Below, piece by piece: positions 46,043 to 57,611 of a stretch of DNA of 64,000 bases. Position numbers and translations under genes: made by a program. The DNA is from Salinibacillus kushneri (GTDB lineage Bacteria; Bacillota; Bacilli; Bacillales; Alkalibacillaceae), in contig NZ_FOHJ01000009.1 in NCBI RefSeq assembly GCF_900111405.1, positions 1 to 64,000 of the forward strand. The letters run 5' to 3'. A model generated the notes under the pieces. That model saw nothing but the letters and a program-made list of their open reading frames with translations. It searched no databases and was not told the DNA's origin. Each line of letters begins with the position of its first letter. Position 1 is the first letter of the stretch.

Positions 46043-47253
46043 TGTTCTACACCCTTTAATTCTTCCTCTATTAAAGAAAACAGTTGACGGGCAATTTGTC
46101 TTTTTGAGGATAATGGAAGCTGTTCAACTCTTCCTTGTTTTGATATAAAAGTAGCTTCATTTGTATCCCCGGAAAAGCCCGCTCCTTCCTGACTGACATC
46201 ATTAATGATGACAGCATCTAAATTTTTTCTATCTAATTTCTCTTTTCCATATTGAAGGGCGTTCGTTGTTTCCGCAGCAAATCCAACTAAGTATTGCTGT
46301 TCCTTTTTCTCCCCTAAGGCTTTTAAGATATCTTGCGTGCGTTCCATCTCAACGACAAGTGATTCTTCCTGTTTTTTCATTTTTTGATCGAACGTAATCT
46401 TAGGTCGGTAATCTGCAACAGCGGCTGCTTTTATAACAATATCAGCCTGCTCATAGTGTCGAAGGACTTCTTTATACATATCTTCAGCTGTTTCTACATC
46501 AATTCGCTTGACACCATGGGGTACATCGAGCGGAGACGGTCCAGATATTAAAGTAACATGTGCACCGAGATTTGCTGCTATTTCAGCGATTGCATATCCC
46601 ATTTTTCCTGATGAACGATTGGTAAAAAACCGGACAGGATCAAGGGATTCCCGAGTAGGTCCAGCCGTGACTACAATCTGCTTTCCTCTAAGATAAGAAG
46701 GAGATTCGTCAGCATCCATCTGCTTTTCTATTACTTCTATAATTGATTCAGGCTCTTCCAGTCGACCTTTACCTACATACCCGCAAGCAAGTAAACCTTC
46801 ACCAGGTTCAATAAATTGATAACCATACTCCGTTAACGTCTGCATATTTTTTTGTACTGCAGGATGAGCATACATGTGTACATTCATAGCTGGGGCCACA
46901 AAAACGTTAGCACTTGTTGCAAGTAAGGTTGTAGTCAGCATATCATCAGCTATACCGTTTGCGGCTTTCCCAATCGTGTTTGCTGTTGCTGGAGCTAAAA
47001 TAAATAAATCTGCCCAATCAGCTAAGTCAATATGAGCAATTTTTTCCGGATCTTTTTCATCAAAGGTATCTGTAAACACCGGCTGTCTTGATAAAGCTTG
47101 AAATGTTAAAGGAGTGACAAATTCCCTGGCATGTTCTGTCATAATAACCTTCACTACAGCTCCTTTTTGTACAAGCTTACTGGTTAGTGCACATGCCTTA
47201 TATGCAGCTATACCTCCCGATACACCTAAAACGACTTTTTTTCCTTTTACCAT
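46039..47253 (-). CDS. coaBC: Bifunctional phosphopantothenoylcysteine synthetase/decarboxylase CoaBC
   Basis: CoaBC carries out two steps of coenzyme A synthesis. The 404-residue protein has an N-terminal flavin decarboxylase domain with VLGVSGGIAAYKAC, the PAMNVHMY motif and active-site Cys in GLLACGYVGKGRLEEP. The C-terminal CTP-dependent synthetase begins near residue 180 (VVTAGPTRESLDPVRFFTN) and includes KAAAVADYRP. The start at 47253 has AAGGGGGA about nine bases upstream; the longest frame begins nine codons earlier without one. Confidence 0.96.
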   Translation of the reverse strand: MVKGKKVVLGVSGGIAAYKACALTSKLVQKGAVVKVIMTEHAREFVTPLTFQALSRQPVFTDTFDEKDPEKIAHIDLADWADLFILAPATANTIGKAANGIADDMLTTTLLATSANVFVAPAMNVHMYAHPAVQKNMQTLTEYGYQFIEPGEGLLACGYVGKGRLEEPESIIEVIEKQMDADESPSYLRGKQIVVTAGPTRESLDPVRFFTNRSSGKMGYAIAEIAANLGAHVTLISGPSPLDVPHGVKRIDVETAEDMYKEVLRHYEQADIVIKAAAVADYRPKITFDQKMKKQEESLVVEMERTQDILKALGEKKEQQYLVGFAAETTNALQYGKEKLDRKNLDAVIINDVSQEGAGFSGDTNEATFISKQGRVEQLPLSSKRQIARQLFSLIEEELKGVEQ

Positions 47254-47355
47254 TGGTTTGATTCCCCCTTGATAATTCATCCCTCACAGGCTAAAAAAGA
47301 GTGCCGTAAATCAATTGGGCCTATCTAAAAATCTTTTATGGTACTTATAAAGTGC

Positions 47356-47388
47356 AAAAAATAACAACCCTATTAAGGTTGTTATTTC
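47356..47388 (-). terminator. Rho-independent terminator after rpoZ
   Basis: Minus-strand AAATAACAACC pairs with GGTTGTTATTT around a short loop and is followed by TTTGC. It separates the remA-gmk-rpoZ unit from coaBC. Confidence 0.85.
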
Positions 47389-47403
47389 AACGATTACGGG
47401 TGA

Positions 47404-47610
47404 TTATTCATAATCATGATTAGCTGTTTCCAGTTGCTCAGCCCGAATTTCCTCCAGTGCAGTCCCGACTAATTTATTGGATTTGACATGATCAATCATC
47501 GGATCTTTCGTAAATTGCAATTCTCTCGCACGCTTAGCGGACAAGATGACTAAAGCGTATTTTGAATTTACCTTTTCAAGCAATTCATCTACAGATGGTT
47601 CTAACATCAT
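47404..47610 (-). CDS. rpoZ: DNA-directed RNA polymerase omega subunit
   Basis: Omega stabilises the beta-prime subunit of RNA polymerase. The 68-residue protein has the conserved [29 protein letters not shown] and [10 protein letters not shown]. The ATG overlaps the gmk stop by four bases; a second in-frame ATG follows immediately and could also be used. Confidence 0.97.
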   Translation of the reverse strand: MMLEPSVDELLEKVNSKYALVILSAKRARELQFTKDPMIDHVKSNKLVGTALEEIRAEQLETANHDYE

Positions 47611-48227
47611 TCCATATCACTCTCCAACGCTTTTTTATACTCTTCAGCAATTCGCTCTCTATTACAATGTTCTGCCTGAACAATTGAGTTTATTTTCTCT
47701 ACAGCGTGATTTACTTCATCATTCACTACTACGTAATCATACGCTTCCATCATTTCAATTTCTTCTTTAGCAGCTAATAAACGATTCCTGACCAGGTCTT
47801 CCGATTCTGTTCCTCTATTGATAATTCGATTTTTCAGCTCTTCAAGGCTTGGGGGAAATAAGAAGATAAAAACACCTTCAGGAAAATTATCTTTCACCTG
47901 TAATGCCCCTTGAACTTCTATTTCGAGAAAAACATCTTTACCTGAATCGAGTGTTTCTTCTACATATTCTCTAGGGGTTCCATAATAGTTTCCAACATAT
48001 TCTGCCCATTCGAGCAGTTTATTTTGCTCAATCATTTTTTCTACTTCCTCTTTTTCATGAAAGAAGTAGTCAACCCCATGCTTTTCTCCGTTTCTGGGTT
48101 TTCTTGTTGTAACAGATATCGAATATTGTAAGTCTGTTGCCTGATCGAATAGAGCCTTTCTTACGGTGCCTTTTCCGACTCCTGATGGACCGGATAAAAT
48201 AAACAAGATACCTTTCTTATCAATCAC
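47607..48227 (-). CDS. gmk: Guanylate kinase
   Basis: Gmk phosphorylates GMP to GDP. The 206-residue protein has the P-loop [15 protein letters not shown] (residues ~10-24), the GMP-binding [17 protein letters not shown] and [13 protein letters not shown] segments, and [13 protein letters not shown]. It lies between remA and rpoZ, with an ATGA overlap to rpoZ, as in B. subtilis. Confidence 0.98.
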   Translation of the reverse strand: MIDKKGILFILSGPSGVGKGTVRKALFDQATDLQYSISVTTRKPRNGEKHGVDYFFHEKEEVEKMIEQNKLLEWAEYVGNYYGTPREYVEETLDSGKDVFLEIEVQGALQVKDNFPEGVFIFLFPPSLEELKNRIINRGTESEDLVRNRLLAAKEEIEMMEAYDYVVVNDEVNHAVEKINSIVQAEHCNRERIAEEYKKALESDME

Positions 48228-48238
48228 AATATTGCCTC

Positions 48239-48502
48239 CTAGCCTTCATCCGACATGTCATCGTTACTAATGACACGTTGACCAACTGTTTCTGGCTGTA
48301 CAGCAGAAAGAATAACATGGTCACTGTCTGCCACAATCACAGCACGTGTACGTCTCCCATATGTAGCGTCTATCAGTTTATTATTGTCTCTTGCAACGGT
48401 TATAATTCGTTTTATTGGTGCTGACTCCGGCGATACAATTGAAATAATTCGATTAGCTGATACAACGTTTCCAAAGCCAATATTAATTAATTTTAAACTC
48501 AA
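48239..48502 (-). CDS. remA: Extracellular matrix regulator RemA (YlzA)
   Basis: RemA is a DNA-binding protein that activates biofilm matrix and osmoprotection genes in B. subtilis. The 87-residue product is highly conserved: [45 protein letters not shown] and [12 protein letters not shown]. The start is a TTG with GAGGAGG about seven bases upstream. It sits between yicC and gmk. Confidence 0.96.
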   Translation of the reverse strand: MSLKLINIGFGNVVSANRIISIVSPESAPIKRIITVARDNNKLIDATYGRRTRAVIVADSDHVILSAVQPETVGQRVISNDDMSDEG

Positions 48503-48647
48503 ATATGGTTCCTCCTCTAATTTTAGCCTTTCTGTTTCTATTTACAACAGCTATTTTTGATTTTGCTAATGCTAACGAACCCTAATCTTTCCATTAAACT
48601 CGGTATTGTCTCTCGCTTTTCTTCAAAATATACACGATTATTCGGTT

Positions 48648-49529
48648 TTATTCAACATTTTGAATCTGCTCTTTTAGTTTTTCTACTTCACTTTTGACGT
48701 TTACAACCCATTCTGTTATATGGCCGTCGTTGGATTTAGAACCGATTGTGTTGATTTCACGATGCATTTCCTGAATGATAAAATCAAGTTTTCTTCCTAT
48801 TGATTCATTTTTTTGCAGGGTTGCTATAAATTGATCAATATGACTGAAGAGTCTTGTAACTTCTTCTGTAATATCACCTTTCTCAGCTAATAGTGCGACT
48901 TCTTGTATGACTTTTCGGTCATCCTCACGAAGCTCATCGTTTAAATACTCTTCAATTCGATTTCGAATCCGCTTTCGATATTCTTCCATGATGAAATCAC
49001 GATTCCTATCCAGTTTCTGTACAATGGATTGGATATACAAGACTCGTTGCTGTAAATCATTGAAAATAACTTCTCCTTCCCGTTGTCTCATTTCCAATGA
49101 TTTCTTTAAAGCTCTGTCGCATGTTTGAAGTAGCAAAGTTTCAAATTCATTATCCGTTTTTTCCTGTTCAACAATAGAAAATGCATCTTCAAGCTGTACT
49201 ATATCTTGTATTGTAACGGATTCAGACAAATGATAGCGGTTTTTTAGAAGCTCCATCTTTTCTATATATTGATCTAAGAGAGGCCAGTCAATGTGAAGCT
49301 TACGATTTACAAGTCCTTCTCCTTCAATGGTTACCATTACATCCACTCTGCCACGTGTAAAGTATGTTCTGGCCTGTTTTTTGATTTTCTCTTCAACATA
49401 TAGAAGCATTTTTGGCATTTTTATCGACAGGTCTAAAAATCGATGATTGACAGTGCGAACTTCTACTGTAACTCTTGTTTCCCCGATTGCTGCGACTTCT
49501 CTACCGTAGCCTGTCATACTTTTAACCAA
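48648..49529 (-). CDS. yloC: YicC family endoribonuclease-like protein (YloC)
   Basis: The 293-residue protein belongs to the YicC family; E. coli YicC has been reported as a ribonuclease, and the Bacillus role is uncertain. It has KSMTGYGRE at the N-terminus, EVRTVNHRFLDLSIKMP, and the C-terminal GRKLDFIIQEMHREINTIGSKS, the two family hallmarks. I place the start at TTG 49529 so that it reads like other members (MxxSMTGYGR), with AAGTGAG nearby. The longest frame starts five codons earlier at an ATG with a weaker site. Confidence 0.9.
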   Translation of the reverse strand: MVKSMTGYGREVAAIGETRVTVEVRTVNHRFLDLSIKMPKMLLYVEEKIKKQARTYFTRGRVDVMVTIEGEGLVNRKLHIDWPLLDQYIEKMELLKNRYHLSESVTIQDIVQLEDAFSIVEQEKTDNEFETLLLQTCDRALKKSLEMRQREGEVIFNDLQQRVLYIQSIVQKLDRNRDFIMEEYRKRIRNRIEEYLNDELREDDRKVIQEVALLAEKGDITEEVTRLFSHIDQFIATLQKNESIGRKLDFIIQEMHREINTIGSKSNDGHITEWVVNVKSEVEKLKEQIQNVE

Positions 49530-49658
49530 AATACTCACTTCCATTCTGTTACCAATTATAGGATAAATGCTACGATATTCTTTATTTTATCATGATTTTC
49601 CCGGAATTTCTAATAGATATGTCAAAATTCACTGTTACAAGTACCGATTCTATCGTTT

Positions 49659-52319
49659 TTATTCTTTTCGAGAAGGCATCCAAATCAGAGTTGGAATCGC
49701 ACTTAAAGCTAATATATATATCCATTCTGTCAAAGGTAACTCTACTGTATGAAAAATGGGTTGCAAGGGTTCATAGTACACGACAACTAGTAGTAATAAA
49801 ACGGATGACAGTACCGCTCCTACTAAATAAAGATTTCCAATAGGGTTACGTGAAAATACCGAATTATCTGATCGACAATCAAAAACATGAATAAGCTGTG
49901 ACATTACTAAAGTTGTAAAGGCAATCGTCTGGGCGTATTCTAAATGATCAGGATTTTTTTGATAGGCGAACATAAAGGCCAATAAAGTCACTAAGCCAAT
50001 TAGAAACCCTCTGCTTACGATTTTATAACCCAATCCTCTCGAGAAGACACTCTCTTTTTGATTGCGTGGCGGTCGTTTCATTACATCTCTTTCCGGCTGG
50101 TCCAGTCCTAAAGCTAGTGCTGGCAACCCATCTGTAACTAAATTCACCCATAAGATTTGAACAGGAACTAAAGGTAAAGGCATGGCTAACATCATAGCAA
50201 ATAACATGACTAAAATTTCTCCTACATTAGATGCTAACAAATAACGAATAAATTTACGTATATTCTCATAAATATTTCTTCCTTCTTCTATAGCCGATTT
50301 AATGGTAGCAAAATGATCATCCATTAATACAAGAGAAGATGCCTCTTTTGTAACGTCTGTACCACTTTTCCCCATGCTTATTCCAATATCACTGGCCTTG
50401 ATAGCAGGTGCATCATTCACCCCATCTCCTGTCATCGCTACAACATGTCCATTATTTTGAAAAGCTTTTACAATACGTAATTTATGCTCTGGAGTAACAC
50501 GAGCAAAAACATAAACATCAGGAATAAGGGCTTCTAGTTCCTCATCATTCATTGCACTTATTTGATAACCATCTAAAACCTTTCCATTGGGAGGAAGAAG
50601 CTGTAATTGTCTGGCAATAGCTTGAGCTGTATTAACATGATCTCCCGTAATCATGACCGTTTTTACACCCGCATCACGACAAATATTAATAGCTTCCCCT
50701 ACATCCTCGCGTGGTGGATCCATTAGACCGAACAATCCTATAAAAGTCAAATCGCTTTCTAATTGAAAATCCTGATCGTTTTTTGATGCACCTATTTCTT
50801 TTACACATACAGCGATAGTACGTAATGCTTCATTGGTCATCCTTTGCATCATATGCTGGATATGCTTTTCTTTTTTTGGTGTAAAGGGTAATTTTTCCTT
50901 GCCATCCTGAATCCAGCTTGTCCGTTTTAACAAAACATCAGGAGCTCCTTTTGTAATAACAAAACGTTTACCTTTTTCATCTTCAACCACTACAGACATC
51001 CGCTTTCTGGAAGAATCAAAAGGAATTTCACGAATGACTTTCATTCCTTGTAAGCTGTGTCGCGATAACCCCGCCTTTTCTGCCGCCACAACAAGAGCAC
51101 CTTCAGTAGGATCACCATCGATTTGATAATTACCCTTATTATTCATGATTTCTGCATGACTGCACAATAAAATATATCGTAATAAATGACTAAGCGATTC
51201 TGAATGTAAAGGATCTACTCTTTTACGATTTAATAAAAATTTCCCTTTAGGATTATATCCTTTTCCGGTTACAAAAAAATGCTTTTTCGGTACATATATT
51301 TGTCTTACTGTCATTTGATTTTGGGTAAGGGTTCCGGTTTTATCTGAACAGATAACAGATGCGGCTCCTAATGTTTCCACAGCAGAAAGCTTACGAACAA
51401 CTGCTTTACGTTTAATCATTCGCTGTACCCCTAATGAAAGGGCAACTGTCACTATAGCCGGCAGCCCTTCAGGTATTGCTGCAACAGCTAACGACACACC
51501 TGCTAAGAACATTTCGTAAATCGGATGCCCCTGATATATCCCTAAAAGGGCTACAGCAACTGTTAATAGTATGGCTGTAACAATTAAAATCTTCCCCAAT
51601 TCTTCCAGCTTTCTTTCAAGTGGTGTAGGCATACGTTCGGTCGAAGAAAGCATGGAAGCAATTTGACCCATAGCAGTGGACATCCCTGTAGCCACTACAA
51701 CTCCCATTCCACTGCCTCTTGTAACTAAAGTACCGGAGAAGGCCATATTCTGCTGATCACCAAGTTCTACATTTTCTTTGTGAATGGGTTTATCATCCTT
51801 AACGGCAGGAATAGATTCCCCAGTTAATACCGATTCTTCAATTTCAAGGCTATTGATTTCTAATAAACGGACATCTGCACTAACGCGGTCTCCTGTCCTG
51901 ATTTTGACAATATCGCCTGAAACGAGTTCCCGGCTTGATTTGTTGACCCATACTCCTTCCTGTAATACCGTAACAACCGGGGCAGATAATTCCTTTAATT
52001 TTGACAACGATTTTTCAGCTTTTTGCTCCTGAAAAAATCCCAATAATCCGTTCAAGAGAACAATCGCCATAATCGCTATGGCATCTATGTATTCTCCTAA
52101 CAAACCAGATATTAAAGTAGCACCCAGTAGGACAAGCACCATAAAATCTTTGAATTGCTGGACAAACAAATAAAATCTTGATATTTTTTCCTGGTCTGCA
52201 ATTGTATTTTCTCCTTGTTGCTGTAAACGATTATAAGCTTGTTTTTCGGTTAAACCAAAACGCATATCAGTCTGGAGCTTTTCTTCTATTTCTGCTTGAT
52301 TTTTCGTATACCACTTCAC
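49659..52319 (-). CDS. yloB: P-type calcium-transporting ATPase (YloB type)
   Basis: This P2A-type pump moves Ca2+ across the cytoplasmic membrane at the cost of ATP. The 886-residue protein has the actuator TGES loop ([11 protein letters not shown]), the ion-binding [12 protein letters not shown] in helix M4, the phosphorylation site [30 protein letters not shown] and [13 protein letters not shown]. About ten membrane helices are visible, the last four in the C-terminal 200 residues. The start is GTG 52319 with GGGGGT eight bases upstream; 44 further upstream codons run through the divergent rqcH promoter and are rejected. Confidence 0.95.
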   Translation of the reverse strand: MKWYTKNQAEIEEKLQTDMRFGLTEKQAYNRLQQQGENTIADQEKISRFYLFVQQFKDFMVLVLLGATLISGLLGEYIDAIAIMAIVLLNGLLGFFQEQKAEKSLSKLKELSAPVVTVLQEGVWVNKSSRELVSGDIVKIRTGDRVSADVRLLEINSLEIEESVLTGESIPAVKDDKPIHKENVELGDQQNMAFSGTLVTRGSGMGVVVATGMSTAMGQIASMLSSTERMPTPLERKLEELGKILIVTAILLTVAVALLGIYQGHPIYEMFLAGVSLAVAAIPEGLPAIVTVALSLGVQRMIKRKAVVRKLSAVETLGAASVICSDKTGTLTQNQMTVRQIYVPKKHFFVTGKGYNPKGKFLLNRKRVDPLHSESLSHLLRYILLCSHAEIMNNKGNYQIDGDPTEGALVVAAEKAGLSRHSLQGMKVIREIPFDSSRKRMSVVVEDEKGKRFVITKGAPDVLLKRTSWIQDGKEKLPFTPKKEKHIQHMMQRMTNEALRTIAVCVKEIGASKNDQDFQLESDLTFIGLFGLMDPPREDVGEAINICRDAGVKTVMITGDHVNTAQAIARQLQLLPPNGKVLDGYQISAMNDEELEALIPDVYVFARVTPEHKLRIVKAFQNNGHVVAMTGDGVNDAPAIKASDIGISMGKSGTDVTKEASSLVLMDDHFATIKSAIEEGRNIYENIRKFIRYLLASNVGEILVMLFAMMLAMPLPLVPVQILWVNLVTDGLPALALGLDQPERDVMKRPPRNQKESVFSRGLGYKIVSRGFLIGLVTLLAFMFAYQKNPDHLEYAQTIAFTTLVMSQLIHVFDCRSDNSVFSRNPIGNLYLVGAVLSSVLLLLVVVYYEPLQPIFHTVELPLTEWIYILALSAIPTLIWMPSRKE

Positions 52320-52359
52320 AATCCAATACCCCCATCTAAGAGCTTCTTGTGTATATCTA

Positions 52360-52388
52360 TTCAGACAAGCCCAAAAAAATGCTATACT
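52360..52388 (+). promoter_or_regulatory. Candidate sigma-A promoter for rqcH
   Basis: TTCAGA (52360-52365), 17-base spacer and TATACT (52383-52388), about 25 bases before the rqcH start. The -10 is good and the -35 weak. Confidence 0.5.
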
Positions 52389-52413
52389 TTGTGTATGATA
52401 TGAGGTGATGAGA

Positions 52414-54126
52414 TTGTCATTTGATGGAGTAGTAACACGTGCTGTTGTCAATGAACTATCAACGAAGCTAACAACAGGACGTATATTAAAAATTTATCAG
52501 CCAACCAACAGTGAGTTAGTCATAACCGTGCGTAGTCATGGAGAGAATCATAAGCTTCTTTTGTCTGTACATCCAAGCTACGCCCGTTTGCATTTAACGA
52601 ATGAATCCCTTACGAACCCAAAGGAACCGCCAATGTTTTGTATGTTACTGAGGAAATATCTTTCTGGGGGATTTATTGAAAAAGTTGAGCAAAAAGATAT
52701 GGAGCGTATGATTCGTTTTCGTATATACACCAAGGATGAAATCGGTGATATAACAAGTAAATCCTTAATCGTAGAAATAATGGGCAAGCATAGCAATATA
52801 ATGCTGGTTGATGAGGAGAAAAACGTTATTTTGGATAGTATGAAGCATATTCCACCAACCCAAAATCGCCATCGCACCATTTTACCGGGCCAGCCCTATG
52901 TCTTTCCTCCTGAGCAAAATAAACTCCATCCTTTAGAAATTGATGGGGAACGATTTGTACAAAAACTGGACTTTAATGGAGGTAAGCTCGATCAGCAAAT
53001 GGTCCAAACCCTAATGGGACTGTCTCCATTAATGGCTAGAGAACTAGAGCACCGTGCTCATCTTGGTTCAGCCCGGAAATATAAGGATGTTTTCGAAGAC
53101 TTTCAAAAAGATTTAAAAGAGCACAACTATACACCGACGATTTATCAAGGAAATAAGGAGCAATTCTATGTCTTTTATCTGGATTCCCTTCCAAATGAAC
53201 GCATAACCTATGCTTCTATAAGTGAAATGTTAGACACCTATTATCGAGGCAAAGCAGAACGAGATAGGGTTAAGCAGCAAATGGGTGACATATATCGTCT
53301 TTTAAAAAACGAACGTGACAAAAATAAACGCAAAATCAAAAAACATCAACAAACGTTGAAAAAGGCTGAAAAAGCAGAGGTTTATCAAAAGCTGGGAGAA
53401 TTATTAACAGCCAATATGCACCTGATTAAAACAGGTGATTCTTCCGTAAAGGTTATTGATTACTATGATCCTGAACAGGCGGAGATTGAAATTGAACTTA
53501 ATCCAAACAAAACACCCAGCGAAAATGCCCAGAGCCTGTTTCAAACCTATCATAAGTTAAAGAAATCAAAAGAAGTGGTCACAAAAGAGATTGATAAAGC
53601 AAATGAGGAGATTCAGTATTTAGAGCAGTTGATGCAGCAATTAGAGTCAGCAAGGGAGCAGGATTTAGAAGAGATACGCGAAGAACTCCAAGAACAAGGG
53701 TTTATTAAGAAAAAAAGGAATAAGCAAAAGAAGAAAAAGAATCAGAAGCCTCAGCTGGATGAATATCAAGCTTCTGATGGAACATTGATTTTAGTTGGAC
53801 GCAATAACAAGCAAAATGAATATTTAACCAATCGCTTAGCCAATAAAGAAGAAATTTGGCTTCATGCAAAGGACATACCGGGATCCCATGTCTTAATTAG
53901 AGATACCCGTCCAAATGAGGAAACCATCCAGGAAGCTGCACAACTTGCCGCTTTCTATAGCAAATCGAAAATGTCATCAACCGTTCCAATTGATTATACA
54001 AAAGTAAAACATGTGCATAAACCAAATGGCGCAAAACCCGGTTATGTCATCTATGAAAACCAGAAAACCGTTTTTGTTACTCCGACTGAAAAGAAGATTC
54101 ACGAAATGAAAAAGGATAGATCATAA
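52414..54126 (+). CDS. rqcH: Ribosome quality-control protein RqcH (YloA, NFACT/FbpA family)
   Basis: RqcH binds stalled 50S subunits and adds C-terminal alanine tails that mark nascent chains for degradation. The 570-residue protein has the N-terminal NFACT-N domain (SFDGVVTRAVVNEL; EPPMFCMLLRKYLSGGFI), central coiled coils (about 280-440), a Lys-rich segment near 445, and the C-terminal NFACT-R domain (LVGRNNKQNEYLT and WLHAKDIPGSHVLIR). The start is TTG 52414 with GAGGTG six bases upstream. Residues 97-98 are Glu-Arg where B. subtilis has Asp-Arg. It diverges from yloB. Confidence 0.95.
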   Translation: MSFDGVVTRAVVNELSTKLTTGRILKIYQPTNSELVITVRSHGENHKLLLSVHPSYARLHLTNESLTNPKEPPMFCMLLRKYLSGGFIEKVEQKDMERMIRFRIYTKDEIGDITSKSLIVEIMGKHSNIMLVDEEKNVILDSMKHIPPTQNRHRTILPGQPYVFPPEQNKLHPLEIDGERFVQKLDFNGGKLDQQMVQTLMGLSPLMARELEHRAHLGSARKYKDVFEDFQKDLKEHNYTPTIYQGNKEQFYVFYLDSLPNERITYASISEMLDTYYRGKAERDRVKQQMGDIYRLLKNERDKNKRKIKKHQQTLKKAEKAEVYQKLGELLTANMHLIKTGDSSVKVIDYYDPEQAEIEIELNPNKTPSENAQSLFQTYHKLKKSKEVVTKEIDKANEEIQYLEQLMQQLESAREQDLEEIREELQEQGFIKKKRNKQKKKKNQKPQLDEYQASDGTLILVGRNNKQNEYLTNRLANKEEIWLHAKDIPGSHVLIRDTRPNEETIQEAAQLAAFYSKSKMSSTVPIDYTKVKHVHKPNGAKPGYVIYENQKTVFVTPTEKKIHEMKKDRS

Positions 54127-54133
54127 CGAAAGA

Positions 54134-54172
54134 AGGCTGACCCTGAAGCATTGGGACAGCCTGACTTTTATT
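54134..54172 (+). terminator. Rho-independent terminator after rqcH
   Basis: AGGCTG and CAGCCT (54134-54139 and 54157-54162) pair, extended inside by CCC/GGG after an A-A mismatch, and are followed by GACTTTTATT. It lies eight bases past the rqcH stop. Confidence 0.75.
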
Positions 54173-54187
54173 GGGATAAGAAATTTC

Positions 54188-54466
54188 TTATATGTATTGA
54201 AACAAAAGGATAAACAAAAGAATGGTTGCGAGATAGGTAAAACCACTATGACCCCAATATTTGTTGTTATGACGCCGGAACATGAAATAATTCCAGCCTG
54301 CAAAAATAAGGATTCCTATGAGGAAACTTATACTTGCTTTCCATGAGAAAATAGATTCTGACTCCTCCATAGAAAGTGTAACCCATAAATAGATATATAA
54401 ATAACATGTAAATAGTCCGAGTGCGGCATTCCCTACGATTAACCAGGCCCATTTTGATATTTTCAA
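54188..54466 (-). CDS. Small three-helix membrane protein of unknown function
   Basis: I do not recognise this 92-residue protein. Three hydrophobic segments are visible, at about residues 7-31 (WLIVGNAALGLFTCYLYIYL), 44-62 (ISFLIGILIFAGWNYFMF) and 77-91 (FTYLATILLFILLFQ), with a basic cytosolic loop MFRRHNNKYWGH between the last two. The gene has a near-consensus promoter. It lies between rqcH and pyrE, where B. subtilis carries its sulfate-assimilation cluster. It is a good candidate for a real but uncharacterised Bacillaceae gene. Confidence 0.75.
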   Translation of the reverse strand: MKISKWAWLIVGNAALGLFTCYLYIYLWVTLSMEESESIFSWKASISFLIGILIFAGWNYFMFRRHNNKYWGHSGFTYLATILLFILLFQYI

Positions 54467-54503
54467 GTCATCACAGCCTTTGTTTATTTTTTCCTTGGAT
54501 TAT

Positions 54504-54532
54504 TGTACAATGACTCTCGGTTAGATGCAATG
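54504..54532 (-). promoter_or_regulatory. Predicted sigma-A promoter for the small membrane protein gene
   Basis: Minus-strand TTGCAT (54527-54532), exact 17-base spacer and TACAAT (54504-54509), about 40 bases before the start codon. It gives this gene independence from the pyr operon. Confidence 0.65.
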
Positions 54533-54600
54533 ATCCCAATTAACCAGACCAAAGAAACCTATATCGGCAGAAAATATCGCTTCAAATCCAAATACATGCT

Positions 54601-55216
54601 CTATGATATCGATAAGTGGTCACGCCACTTAAGTAAATCCTCTTTTTGTTGTTGTGAAATCTGTTTGTTATGGTTCATATGGGATAAAAGAGTATCAAAG
54701 TCTGTTAAACTTTCATAACGAATTCGAGCAGACTTAAAGTTTTTTAGACTAGCGGTTAGCCCATAAGTAAATATAGATAACATTGCCATCACTTCTCCTC
54801 CGGACCTTTCAATCGTTTTAGCAGCATTCAACACACTCATTCCCGTAGATACTAAGTCCTCAATGACAATGACCTTTTGCCCTTTTGACAAATTTCCTTC
54901 TATTTGATTTTGTTTTCCATGCGCTTTAGCCTTCCCCCTAACATATACCATCGGCAGCTCTAATTGATCTGCTACCCAAGCCGCATGAGGAATCCCAGCT
55001 GTTGCACAACCCGCAATAATGTCTGTTTCAGGATATTGATTAGAGATAACCTCGGCAAAATAGGCTGTAATGTTTTTTCTTACTTTTGGAAAGGACATCA
55101 GGATCCGATTATCACAATAAATCGGCGATTGGATTCCTGATGACCATGTAAAGGGAGCCTCTGTCCGAACTTGAAGTGCTCCTGCTTTCATTAATTGGCT
55201 GGCCACAAACGTTTTT

Positions 55217-55224
<8 letters not shown>
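54601..55224 (-). CDS. pyrE: Orotate phosphoribosyltransferase
   Basis: PyrE joins orotate and PRPP to give OMP. The 207-residue protein has the PRPP-binding VIVIEDLVSTGMSVLNAAK motif around residues 115-133, SGIQSPIYCDNR and DIIAGCATAGIPHAA. It is the last gene of the pyr operon, overlapping pyrF by eight bases. No clear terminator is seen in the 134 bases beyond it. Confidence 0.97.

Positions 55225-57607
<2,383 letters not shown>

Positions 57608-57611
<4 letters not shown>

Noticed and set aside
52320-52451. 44-residue N-terminal extension of the calcium ATPase
   Set aside because: It crosses the divergent rqcH promoter and start, has no family similarity, and GTG 52319 has a proper Shine-Dalgarno sequence.
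54503-54718. 71-residue plus-strand open frame overlapping the end of pyrE
   Set aside because: Its second half is antisense to pyrE and its first codons fall on the minus-strand promoter of the 92-residue membrane gene; no Shine-Dalgarno sequence.
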